Positions 33,215 to 43,993 of a stretch of DNA of 64,000 nucleotides are shown here, one piece after another. The DNA lies in NCBI GenBank assembly GCA_033085395.1, contig JANQBS010000120.1:52506-116505 (forward strand). The letters run 5' to 3'. Position 1 is the first letter of the stretch. Every line of letters starts with the position of its first letter. This DNA comes from Xanthoparmelia taractica. Lineage: Eukaryota > Ascomycota > Lecanoromycetes > Lecanorales > Parmeliaceae. The notes beneath the pieces are model-generated. The model saw only the letters and a list, made by a program, of their open reading frames with translations. It was not told the origin of the DNA and searched no databases. Both the position numbers and the translations under genes were made by a program.

Positions 33215-33849
33215 ATAGCATTGTATATAACATGCGCCCAGCACTGCCATTTCGGCTAAGTATACTTTCATTTGTGCCATGACTTCGAATGGCGATCTGT
33301 GGTTCTGGTCTTAACAAAGCGCTTTGAACCCTAAACTACCTTATTTTGTAGAGAACGGGCCTGCGGTACGAAGTTAGGCCTAAGCGTTTGGTACTCTACT
33401 GTACTTTACACCTTGAATCTCACTGCGACTTCGTACATGATCATAAAACAGACCTTATGCGATCGTACCAACATTATTATTATTATAGTACGTAGAAGTA
33501 CTTCTCGTAGCACAATCTTTCAGCAATGCAAAGACCGGACCCAGTCGGAAGCCTGCAACAGCCGGGTAAATGTCGGTACTTCAGAGTTCTATCATCCGAA
33601 CCTCTCGTTGGTATTTCTCTGTGTCATCGCGTCTCACTGTCTGTTAACCTTCTGTCCTTCACATCCGCAAAAAGCTTTGGCGTCCATTCACAGAGATGCT
33701 TCGCACGTGCTCCATCGGCCGGATGGCGTTTCAAGCTCGTCATGGCCAAGAGGCAATCATCCAAACTCCTCTTTCTCCTCCTCATCCTTCCGTTTCATAT
33801 CAAAAACAGAGCATACGATGGATCCGTGTCTTCTTAGAAAGAGAGGGAG
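33215..33849. other. Intergenic
   Basis: About 635 bp; a short ATT/TTA-rich run near 33470-33487 and CT-rich sequence ahead of the next start. No gene is supported. Confidence 0.4.
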
Positions 33850-34813
33850 ATGCATGTACCGGAGGCTAAGGATTGGCACGTTGACTTTGACAAATATCTC
33901 AAGCCATACATACCTCGGAACCTAGTGTATAGGCTCCCAAGACCTATTGCACACTTCCTCGGGCATCGAGACAGGCCACGCACGGATATTGGCAATGTTC
34001 TTGTTGCAGGATGGGCTCTTGTTGGGGCGTTCCTCGGAGTGGCGGTAATTGAGGCAGTCTTTATGGCGTCGGTCATCCAAAATCATGGAGTCCCCCTTCT
34101 CATTGCAAGCTTCGTACGTTCAGTGCTGCGTACCTTGTTGGTTGAATTCACACTGATATACATAGGGCGCTGCAGCCATCTTGGAATTTAATACTATCGA
34201 GTCACCACTAGCTCAGCCTCGAAATACTATCATAGGGCACATTGTATCCGCCGCTGTCGGCGTTGGCATCACAAAGCTCTTCAAGCTCAACGCTGATTTC
34301 GAGGATCTTAGATGGCTTGCTGGCGCCCTGGCATGTGGACTGGCATCAGCTGCGATGACACTCACAAACTCGGTATACCCTCCGGCAGGAGCTACAGCTT
34401 TGCTGGCTGCAGTCGATCCGCAGGTGGAACACCTTGGATGGTACCTGCTGCCACTGGTGTTACTCAGTGCCACTTTGACATTGGTAACGTCACTAGTCAT
34501 CAATAATATTCAACGGCGATACCCTACCTTCTGGTGGACCCCTGCGAATGTTGGGAAGGCCAGCAAGGAGGAAGACATCGAGAAGGTTCCGACGAAGATT
34601 ACCAGAGTATCAGACTGTTCAAGCTCGCTCGATGGAGCGGTCACACATGCTGAGTCTACAAATGGGAACTCGATAAGGCTCACGGCAGATAAGATTTTGG
34701 TCCCGGACAGTTTTTACCTTGCTGAGGAAGAAAGGAGCATGTTGGAGATCTTGCAGCATCGACTTGGGGATGGATTGCTGAGACCTGTGGAGCCATCCGT
34801 CCAGGTTCGATAG
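33850..34813 (+). CDS. HPP-family integral membrane protein
   Basis: Two exons, 33850-34113 and 34166-34813 (intron 52 nt), 303 aa. The join gives LLIASFGAAAILEFNTIESPLAQPRN (shown in two overlapping parts: LLIASFGAAAILEF, NTIESPLAQPRN), the family core. Hydrophobic segments include NVLVAGWALVGAFLGVAVIE, IIGHIVSAAVGVGITKLF, LAGALACGLASAAMTLTNS and YLLPLVLLSATLTLVTSLVI. The segment usually containing the family-naming HPP triplet reads VYPPAGATALLAA, so the His is Tyr. Some plant and cyanobacterial HPP proteins transport nitrite; the fungal role is not settled. A cytosolic tail of about 100 residues follows. Confidence 0.85.
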
Positions 34814-35523
34814 CCGGGAAGCATACTTGCATATCACTTGTTGGCTTGATTCAAGGAGCGGCTGAGATAGTTGTTCTCTTGCGTAGCGAGCAGTCTGGGT
34901 ATGGGGGGCGGAAAGGGACTCCATACTTGCGGTGACGCTGTTCTTATCACCATAGTATATTACTCATTTAATCTTTGGTCATCACACCGTGTTGGCAACC
35001 TTGTAGTGACGGGTCCAATGGGCAATGGCTGCCTTCGTTGCCGGCCAGGCACTGCTTTGTACTTCATTTATGCGATTGCATTGACTACCTCTATGCCTTG
35101 CTGATAGACTAAATGGTTTTCATTGTCATGAGGTGCATTTCCCCCAAGAACCATGCACTCGCGCTGTCGTAGAAAAATCAATTTGCCTCCTCCATCGATG
35201 TTGCGAGCTGTGTGGCGGTAGGAAAGTCTAGGCGATTTTCCCTGGCGGGAAAATTTTGTGAAAGCGCACTGAATGACTCAGACCAGTCACGCTCGAAGCC
35301 AAGTTAAAGAAGACAAAGCACTACACACATCACAAACCAACACAGCGTTTCCTAAACTACATCGCCGTCAACATCTGCGGAGGCGTTCCCAACTCCTCAC
35401 CTTACTAGGGCTTCAGCCAATCGACTAGGCCCCACCGACGCACCGACATCCCTAATTTTCTACCATAACTATATTTTCACCTTCTTTGTCAATTTCTTTT
35501 TAAAGACCTCATCACCTACCGAT
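34814..35523. promoter_or_regulatory. Intergenic with ARB1 promoter
   Basis: About 710 bp. A near-perfect palindrome reading TTTTCCC-TGGC-GGGAAAA lies at about 35236-35253, roughly 270 bp upstream of the ARB1 ATG. It contains the E2F/MBF-like core GGCGGGAAA. Its role is inferred only. Confidence 0.4.
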
Positions 35524-37540
35524 ATGGTGTCCGCTTCGAAAGCAGCCCGCCAGGCAAAACGCGCTGAGGACGGGAAAGACAAGAAAAAGACCGTAACTTC
35601 AAAACTGTCCTCCAAAGCAGCCTCACAAAATGGATCTTCAGCCTCGTCAGTCAACGGCGACGAAACGCCACCTCTACTCGACGGCGATGGAAATGCCTTA
35701 CCCGATGACGAGCAACCCGCAACGACGAAAGATAAGATGAAAGATGTGAAAAAGCTTACGGAACAGATGGACAAGCATGGCTTGTCGGATCGTGTCACAA
35801 CTGGTGTCTTGGCATCGCTGGCTGCGAGTCGCGACGTGAAGATCAACTCAGCATCGCTTGTGTTTCACGGCAAGGTTTTGATTACCGACACTACTCTCGA
35901 GCTCAACTACGGCCGAAGATACGGTCTATTGGGAGAGAACGGATGCGGGAAGTCTACCCTGTTGAAAGCAATCGACAAGCGAGAATATCCAATACCACAA
36001 CAAGTCGATATCTACTTGTTGAACGAGGGTGCTCCCCCAAGTGATTTGGGCGCGCTGGAGTGGGTTGTACGAGAGGCAGAACACGAGATGGAGAGATTAG
36101 ACAAACTGGCCGAAGAAATTTTGGAGAAGAATGGCCCAGAGGACCCCATATTAGAGGATCTTTACGAGGTACGTCTTCTTAAGAGCTCGCTTCCCTATAA
36201 TACTGACCTTAATAGCGAATGGAAACCATGGATCCCTCAACCTTCCAAACCCGTGCCTCCCTTATCCTGACTGGTCTTGGCTTTAACAAGCAAACAATTC
36301 ACAAACGCACAAAAGACATGTCTGGTGGATGGAGAATGCGTGTAGCACTCGCCAAGGCTCTGTTCGTTAAACCCTCCCTCCTCCTTCTCGATGATCCAAC
36401 CGCACATTTGGATCTCGAAGCCTGCGTGTGGTTGGAAGAATACTTGAAGAAATGGGATCGTACCCTCATCCTCGTCTCTCATTCGATGGATTTCCTGAAC
36501 GGTGTCTGCACGAACATGATCGACATGCGCATGAAGCAACTGATCTATTATGGTGGTAATTACGACTCATACATCAAGACCCGTTCAGAACAAGAGACCA
36601 ATCAAATGAAGGCCTACGCGAAGCAGCAGGAGGAGATTGCGCACATCAAGAAATTCATTGCATCTGCAGGTACCTATGCCAATTTGGTCCGACAAGCCAA
36701 ATCAAGGCAAAAGATTCTCGACAAGATGGAGGCGGACGGTTTCATCCAGAAAGTAGCGGAAGATCGAGTCTTCACCTTCCGCTTTGCCGATGTCGAGAAA
36801 CTGCCACCTCCAGTCCTCTCTTTCGATGATGTGACTTTCTCCTATTCCGGCAACGCGAAGGATGATCTCTATAAGAACCTAGACCTTGGTGTGGACATGG
36901 ACAGTCGAACGGCTCTTGTGGGTCCCAATGGTGTCGGAAAGTCTACACTGCTCCGCCTGATGACTGGCAAACTGTCACCTACCAGGGGTGTCGTTTCAAG
37001 GCATACGCATTTGAAGCTCGGCATGTACAGCCAACATTCCGCCGAGCAACTTGACCTGACGAAGTCGGCTCTGGATTTCGTGCGGGATAAGTACTCAGAC
37101 AAGAGTCAGGATTACCAATACTGGAGACAACAGCTCGGTCGGTATGGACTGTCTGGAGAGTCACAAACAGCATTGATGGGAACGTTGTCTGAAGGTCAGA
37201 AGAGCAGGATTGTATTCGCTTTGCTTGCTATTGATGGCCCAAATATGCTGTTATTGGACGAGCCTACGAACGGATTGGACATCCCCACGATTGATTCGCT
37301 GGCGGATGCTATCAATGCATTCAGCGGTGGTGTTGTTGTTGTTTCTCACGATTTCAGGTATGCCCCCACATTATCTCTTACCATGTGATTGAAAGCTAAC
37401 AATGACAATCCAGATTACTTGACAAGATTGCCAAAGACATCATGGTCTGCGAGAACAAGACCATTCGGCGATGGGACGGCTCGATCGGCGAGTACAAAAA
37501 CTACCTGCGGAAGAAGATGGTTACAATGGGGCAAGTCTAG
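35524..37540 (+). CDS. ARB1: ABCF ATPase ARB1, ribosome biogenesis
   Basis: Three exons: 35524-36168, 36216-37357 and 37414-37540 (introns 47 and 56 nt), 637 aa. A basic, Lys/Ser-rich N-terminus is followed by two ABC cassettes without membrane helices. Cassette 1 has Walker A GLLGENGCGKSTLL, signature MSGGWRMRVALAKAL and Walker B LLLLDDPTAHLDLE. Cassette 2 has ALVGPNGVGKSTLL, LSEGQKSRIVFALL and MLLLDEPTNGLDIP. The ABCF linker between them is complete. The last exon restores the C-terminus (VCENKTIRRWDGSIGEYKNY). The protein matches yeast Arb1/human ABCF2, an essential ATPase shuttling between nucleus and cytoplasm in 40S and 60S subunit maturation. Confidence 0.94.
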
Positions 37541-40500
37541 CCGCTGCATTTCCAAGCAGAGCACAAGGCATGAGATATTGCCATTTTCGGCTTATGATGG
37601 GGAAATGACGGGCCTACGTGGTATAACCGCGGTACAGGCTCACAACTAGGATTTGCATACGAGCCGCATCACGCATGGACCATGGGCTAAATGAACCACC
37701 ATAGAGGCGTTTTAGAACGATAGGTTTCCTAATACCAAATAGAAAAGCCCTCTTTTGATCAGTGATTACAACACCTTCCGCCCATAATGAGAGGATCCCC
37801 CCGCCCCCCGCCCCCCCCTATTAAACTAACTCCTACGCCACTCGCTTTCATGCCCATCTCCATCTATCCAAGGTACGAGTACCTCGTCCCAAGTTTCCAC
37901 TAATCAGGCAGGCACCGCGAACCACCCACCGGCAGTGTTTTCAAATATTCTTCCTTCCTCCTTTCCTTTGATATATCTGCGGTCGGTCAGACCTTGCATG
38001 ACGGGATTTTTCGTCCCCCCCCTTCCCCCCCCCCCCCAGCGGTATGTATTATCTTTTCGGTCCAACCAACATACGCTGCCCGTCTCGTCTCGATGCTTGT
38101 CTCGATGCCCTTATGTAAAGGAAACAGCTACGCTACACACGTCTCGACCTACCTGCCCTACCCACCCCTGTGTCGTCAATCCCAGCCAAAACGTACGGCG
38201 CTGGTGGAGGGTTTTCAGAGGGGAAAGAAAGGCGGATAGGCAGCCTTTTTGTTCAATGAATGGCCTATTTTCGAGGTCTCTGTGGCATTAGAGGGATGGT
38301 AAGGTAAGGAGGGATGGTCTCGGCCTTGCTTTTTTGTTGAACTTATATCTCTTTCTTGATTGGTCGTGAACAAATCGTAAGCTAAGGAAACAAGTGAGCG
38401 AGCGATAGGAGTCATTCGTGACTTCTGCTAGTAGTCAAAGGAGCACAGATATATTAGATACCAACAACGTTGCATAATATTCGGAACTAGAGAGAGATAA
38501 AAGCTGAAGAAGGAAGAAGGCGAACGAAAGAAATCCCAGCCTAATGTGCTACCGTCGGTACGCAGCCACGAAAGAAACAAAACCCTCTCCACAGGACGAA
38601 ACCATACCTAAACACCAGTAAACTTTCCAAGTACATAACACACTGCCTCTGGTAAGCAACAGCGATTTCTTTGTTATCACGCCGGAGGGAGGTATAATCC
38701 TTAGAACCCCTCCCACCCTCCCATCCCAAAAGCATGAGCGTACGTAGTCAGACTCGCCTGTCCTTCCGCCACGACTGCGGAAAATAAATCAAGCCCACTT
38801 ACCTACCTACCTGCATCCACCAACATCGAACTCTCCTTCCTTCCTTCCTAAGAGAGAACTCTCTCTTTGCCGCGGGCATATGAACGACCCCAAACTCCTT
38901 CCTGTCCCGCTTCTCCCGCTTCTCTTGCTGAATGAAGCCTTGCCACGTCCTCAGTCTCTCTCCCCCCAACCCCCCAAAGCAGTACCGGGCGGGGGCTTGT
39001 TACGCAACGCCATCCATCGTCATGAACGTTGTTCGGCATATGTCACGTAGGACTGTTCTCTCACGAGGACCACCATCCTTGTTGCCCTCGTCTCGGCCGT
39101 GCCTGCCAGCGGGACCAGGAGTCCGGACACTGATGAGAAATGATGAGATGCCACGCCCGATGAGGATACGGATATGCTCGGGTGCTCATTAATATCAAAG
39201 AGTGGAAGCAATGAGTCAGTCTTGCATGACTTTTGCGACCACCTGCAAGGGGAAGGGGGAGCACGAGTACATTGCTCTGAAGTGACGATGCATGCTTTCG
39301 AGGCAAGGAACGTCTGGAGTTTCATCATCTCTCTCCTTCCGCCCAATCCAGCGGTGTCACCATTATGCATGCTTGATGGCGAGCGAGGATTGCAATACGG
39401 TATGGAGCATCCTTTCATAATTTAGCGGGATGGGCTCAACTCGCTCGATTTTCGCCCCAAGGAAAGGGATGGACAGCTGGTTGATCGCTCGCCTCAGACC
39501 GATATCATTTTTGATATACGAAAAGGGCCACATAGTCAGGTTAGGACGCAAATGCAGTGTTCTCCGACAAGATTCGATTAATGAGCATTGGTCATGTAAG
39601 ACCTTGAGCACTCGGTCCTACCCTGGGCGTACGATTGGCGCCCTCCGGATTCGATTAAGCAATGCCGAGGTAGATTGGAATTTTGTTCAGTCTAGGAGAC
39701 GCTGGACTAAAAGGTATATTGATACACCTCCCTCGAGCACCGGACGGTGAGATTCGATGGCTGTTCGAGGTTTTCTGAAGAGCAGCACAATTGCGCAGAT
39801 TTATAGAACGCAAGAGGCACGACTTATCGATGAAGTATGACCCTGACGCCCAAGTGAACGGTTCAAAAGTTGAGACCTAGGTGGGCCAGGGATGCCTCAC
39901 CGCCAGTGACTGTATGCCAAAGTCCGCTGCATGACTTTTGAACATTACGGCCCTATCCACGTTGGGGAGCCCATACCTTGTCTGAAACCGCGAGCCCAAG
40001 ACAAGCAGCGCTGTCCTCGCACTTCTCAATCGACGTGATGGCTCAGTGATGCGAAGGAAGTGCTGCAACGGACCCTATCACTAGACTTTCACATTCTTAA
40101 CGCATGTTTTATCTTCTGATACAACGCTGGGTTGCCTTAATCGCTCGCACTACATCAATTATAAACAATAATAGTCATTAACCATGCTAGCAATTCTCAA
40201 GGCACACGACTCACGTTTCTGTTGGCCAGACAGGATGTCAATTCTCCGCAGACCTGTATATCGCTATTGCTTCTTTCGCCGTGTTTGTTACTATGTTTTT
40301 TTCAAGGAAGCACATACAGGCGATTCGTCGATTTGGCATGGGCTCAAGGGGGCATCAGGGTTTAGTTACTGAGGGGTGATGATAAAGACTGGGAATAGAA
40401 GAGAAGACCTTGGAGGGTTTGAGTTGTACTGAATCCTAAAGACAGATTTTCCACTGAAGCCCTTACGGGTTCTGCGTTACCTTGACACCTATCCAAAGGC

Positions 40501-40966
40501 CCAGATATTGGTCGTAGACTGTTGATGATCAAGTTCGGAAAGAGGAGAGGAAAACTGTGAGGGTTCAAGTTCTCTAAGAGCCGGATTCGGGACTGTAATT
40601 TAAGGAAAGTAAATGGTAGTAGCTGTAAGGTGACTGGATGCGATTAACTTTATATGGCTTTAGGGAAAGAGAAGCAGCGCTGGTTCAATTCCGGCTTTGT
40701 GCTCTGGAGAACAGCAGGTCTTTAGCTAGAGGTAAGGTATGCAGGACGCAAGTATAGCATGGACGCGGTTTTCATAGCGTGCTTCAGTGAAGCGCCCAGT
40801 GTCGAGAAGACGGTGGTGGCGGCTCGAATAATTCTATTATCGCTATTATCTTTGAATTCATCCAAGACACACTCGGAATTTGAGGTGGACCGCCGACAAT
40901 GGCATTGCGACCATTGCAGAAGCTTGTGTAGCGTCTCCATTGTCACTCACCACTATCCTCCTGGTT
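37541..40966. other. Long intergenic stretch without a supported gene
   Basis: 3.4 kb between the convergent ARB1 and RPT2 stops. It has C runs at about 37798-37818 and 38017-38038, ordinary composition elsewhere, and three loosely similar segments at about 40375-40430, 40520-40570 and 40660-40700. Short ATG-started frames (for example 39020-39418 on the minus strand, 132 codons) show no recognisable family, so I leave them uncalled. Confidence 0.5.
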
Positions 40967-42541
40967 CTACAAGTACAAGCCCTCAGGCTCTCCTTCGGTC
41001 TTCGTTTTCATCACTCTCTCCCTTGCCGATCTGAAATCTGCCATTTGGACCCTCATCCTGCGCTCACGGAGGGCCATTAGTCCAGCCTCGGAGCAGATGG
41101 CTTTGATGTCGGCGCCGGACAGGTCGTCCTTCTGATTGATGAATTCGTCAAGCTCGACGTCGTTGTTCAAGGACATCTTTGATGTGTGGAGGGCAAAGAT
41201 CTTCTTCTTTGTATTTTCTGCACAAGGATCAGCATCATTGACAATAATGGAGGGACGAGTATGGGGGGACCTACGATCTGGGTTTTCAAAAAGGATTTTG
41301 CGGTCGATTCTCCCTGGGCGAATGAGAGCAGGATCCAACGTGTCAATCTTGTTGGTGGCTAGAATGACTTTGACATCTCCTCTGTCATCAAAACCGTCCA
41401 GCTGGTTGAGCAACTCCAACATAGTCCGTTGTACTTCACGCTCTCCTCCAGATGTAGACTCATAACGCTTTGTACCAATTGCATCAATCTCGTCGATGAA
41501 CACAATCGAAGGTGCATGCTCGGCGGCGACCTGGAATATTTGACGAACCAGCCGTGGCCCATCGCCAAGGTACTTCTGAATAAGCTCACTGCCTACGATG
41601 CGAAGGAAAGTGGCGCTTGTTTGATTTGCAACGGCTTTGGCTAGTAGAGTTTTCCCAGTTCCGGGTCCGCCATAGAGTATGACACCTTTCGGCGGCTTGA
41701 TCCCCATCTCCTCATAGAGCTCCGGATGCAGTAGTGGCAGCTCGACGGCTTCTCGTACTTCTTGGATCTGTTGCTCAAGTCCACCGATGTCTGCGTAGGA
41801 CTCTGTAGGTGCTTTATCTAGCTTCATGACCGATACCAGCGGATCCGCGTCATCCGTCAGAACGCCAACGACTGAGACTGACTTGTGATGTAGCAAGATG
41901 CTAGCTCCAGGTTCGAGAAGGTCCTTGTCTACGAAAGACATGATGGAGACATAATACTCAGGCCCTGTAGCGCTGGAGACGATTGCGTGGTCATCGTCAA
42001 TCATTTCCTCCAAATTGCCAACACCCATCGGGCTGCCTCTCATATCATCGACACGACTCCTCTCATCAGCGTTCCTATCCAAAGCGTCGGAATCTCCACC
42101 TGCCGATGCTGGAGTTGTATTATTTTGAGCCTTTGCCTTGCGTATACGCTCTTGATTCTCCACGTATTCTTCTTCAAGTAAAAGGTGGTCATGTACACGT
42201 TGCATCCGCAGGTACTTCAGCTTGCATCGAGAGGTAGGATATATCACTGGTAGCTTAGTCGATGCGTTTGGACCAGCGGCCTTGCGCTTTCTTCGGCCGA
42301 TGCGCGTCGTTGGAGGTGGAGGCTGTTCATACTTAGGCTTGTCTTTCTGCGACACCAAGAAGATTAGCTAGGCTTTGGCATCGGTACGGAGACAGCTAGC
42401 TTCAATACCTTCTTATCCTTATCGTCTTTAGCATCTCCACCCGGCGGGGCACCACCAAGACCAGAGGTATTGTTTCCCTAGATGGAAGTCTCATCAGTAG
42501 CCGTTTGGACCGCCGCCACGGTCACAGAACTGGCTTACCAT
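40967..42541 (-). CDS. RPT2: 26S proteasome regulatory ATPase RPT2
   Basis: Four exons: 42539-42541 (only the ATG), 42409-42477, 41275-42346 and 40967-41217, with introns of 61, 62 and 57 nt, for 464 aa. Splicing gives MGNNTSGLGG at the N-terminus, the myristoylation signal typical of Rpt2, then KDKPKYEQPPPPTTRIGRRK. The AAA core has Walker A GGPGTGKT, Walker B IVFIDEID, the second region of homology around ATNKIDTLDPALIRPGRIDR, and FENPDQNTKKKIFALHTSKM across the last splice. The C-terminus ends LYL, the HbYX-type tail that opens the 20S gate. The third intron is 57 nt, in frame and without a stop, so it is easily overlooked; unspliced it would break the SRH-following helix. RPT2 unfolds substrates in the base of the 19S particle. 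Confidence 0.95.
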
Positions 42542-43143
42542 AACAAGTCAGTGGTTTAGATACGGAGGATGAATTTGAACTGCTCAAGACTTGGATAGAG
42601 AACTGTCCAACGAGAGTAGTGAGAATAGTGAGGCAATAAAGGATGGTAGACGTGGACGAGTGATGATGAGAGCTTGGCTTGGGCAATCTTGCGGAGCAGT
42701 TTATTAGTCAGCAAGCTCTTCAAGAAAATGCAGCCTTACCAACCGCGGCGATTCTTCGATGCAGCTATCCACTTCTCTGACCTCTTTACGTGAACCATTG
42801 CTCCATCTGAAAGTGAAGCTACTACAGTACTCAGTCTGAACGAATACCCTGATCTTTCCTTAAAGACCACTCACCTTCACGCTGTACCATCCTTCGCAAG
42901 CTACCTCCACATCTTCAGCTCGTCTCTAGGCTGTCACACCAAACTTTTATCCATCCGCTCGTCGACTTTGATAGCACAAAGGGCTTTCGTCGTTACAAAG
43001 AGAGGCTGCCTTCAGGCCTTATAACACAGAGTAGCCTGCGGGCGAGTCGCTACAATACCTTTGTTTGAATTACAGCCAAATCTACCCATTATATCTTTCT
43101 CAAACTCGCCATCAACAACATCAACTTCAGATTACGTCCAACC
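42542..43143. promoter_or_regulatory. Shared divergent promoter region, RPT2 / UBC1
   Basis: 602 bp between the two start codons. No yeast-type PACE element (GGTGGCAAA) was found on either strand by eye. Both genes belong to the ubiquitin-proteasome system, so common control is plausible. Confidence 0.5.
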
Positions 43144-43993
43144 ATGTCGTCCAGCCGCACTCGCCGCATCGCAAAAGAAGTCGCCGACATCCACTCTGAT
43201 AATCTTTCAAACATAAAGGCAGATCCAGTAGGGAATGGAGATGACTTGACACATCTCAAGGGCTCCTTCAAGGGTCCGCCCGGCACACCGTACGAGGGAG
43301 GCACATATACGATCGACGTCAAGATACCTAATGACTATCCTTTCCGGCCGCCAGTGATGAAGTTTGATACAAAAGTATGGCATCCAAACGTCAGCAGCCA
43401 AACGGTCAGTGAACTCTCCCTCCTATATTTTGTAAGGCCGAAGCTGACAACTGAACTGATAGGGCGCCATCTGCCTTGATACTCTCTCCACTGCATGGTC
43501 CCCCGTTCTTACCGTCAAATCCGCGCTCTTGTCTCTCCAGTCCCTTCTCAGCACGCCAGAACCCAAAGACCCACAAGATGCAGAGGTTGCCGGGATGCTG
43601 ACGAGGAACCCCAAAGAATTTGAACGAGTTGCACATGAGTGGGCCGTAAAGTACGCTGGTGCACCGAAGAAAGAGACTGGGGAAGGTAGTGGTGGTTCCA
43701 AGCCAGAGACGGCAAAGCAGAAGCAGAAAAGATCGAAGGAGGAAGAGGCGGCAGAGAGGGCTGCTATGTATGTTCACCCCAATGTACTACCTGAAGGTGC
43801 AGTTCCTGACAGTGACAGGTACGGTGGCTACAATGAACAAATGATCAACCGCTTCGTATGGATGGGCTTTGACCTCGACCGGGTGGTCTCTGCCTTTGAC
43901 TACGTAGGCATCGATCCCAACGACGGGGAGGATTATGAGTTGGAAGAGGCATACATTGGAGACATCACAGCAAGACTCTTGGGCGAGCCATAG
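43144..43993 (+). CDS. UBC1: Ubiquitin-conjugating enzyme UBC1 / UBE2K type
   Basis: Two exons, 43144-43404 and 43463-43993 (intron 58 nt), 263 aa. The E2 fold shows PPGTPYEGGTYTIDVKIPNDYPF and the HPN motif in WHPNVSSQTGAICLD (parts WHPNVSSQT / GAICLD), where the splice falls three residues before the catalytic Cys. A Lys/Glu-rich linker leads to a C-terminal UBA domain (MINRFVWMGFDLDRVVSAF and following, about residues 218-262). The E2 plus UBA layout identifies the yeast Ubc1/human UBE2K class, which extends Lys48-linked ubiquitin chains for proteasomal degradation. It is divergent from the proteasome ATPase RPT2. Confidence 0.94.

Noticed and set aside
39020..39418. 132-codon minus-strand ATG-started frame
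   Set aside because: No recognisable family; surrounding 3.4 kb shows no other gene evidence.
40679..40695. tRNA-like T-arm GCTGGTTCAATTCCGGC
   Set aside because: No matching acceptor, D or anticodon arms upstream, so not a tRNA gene.
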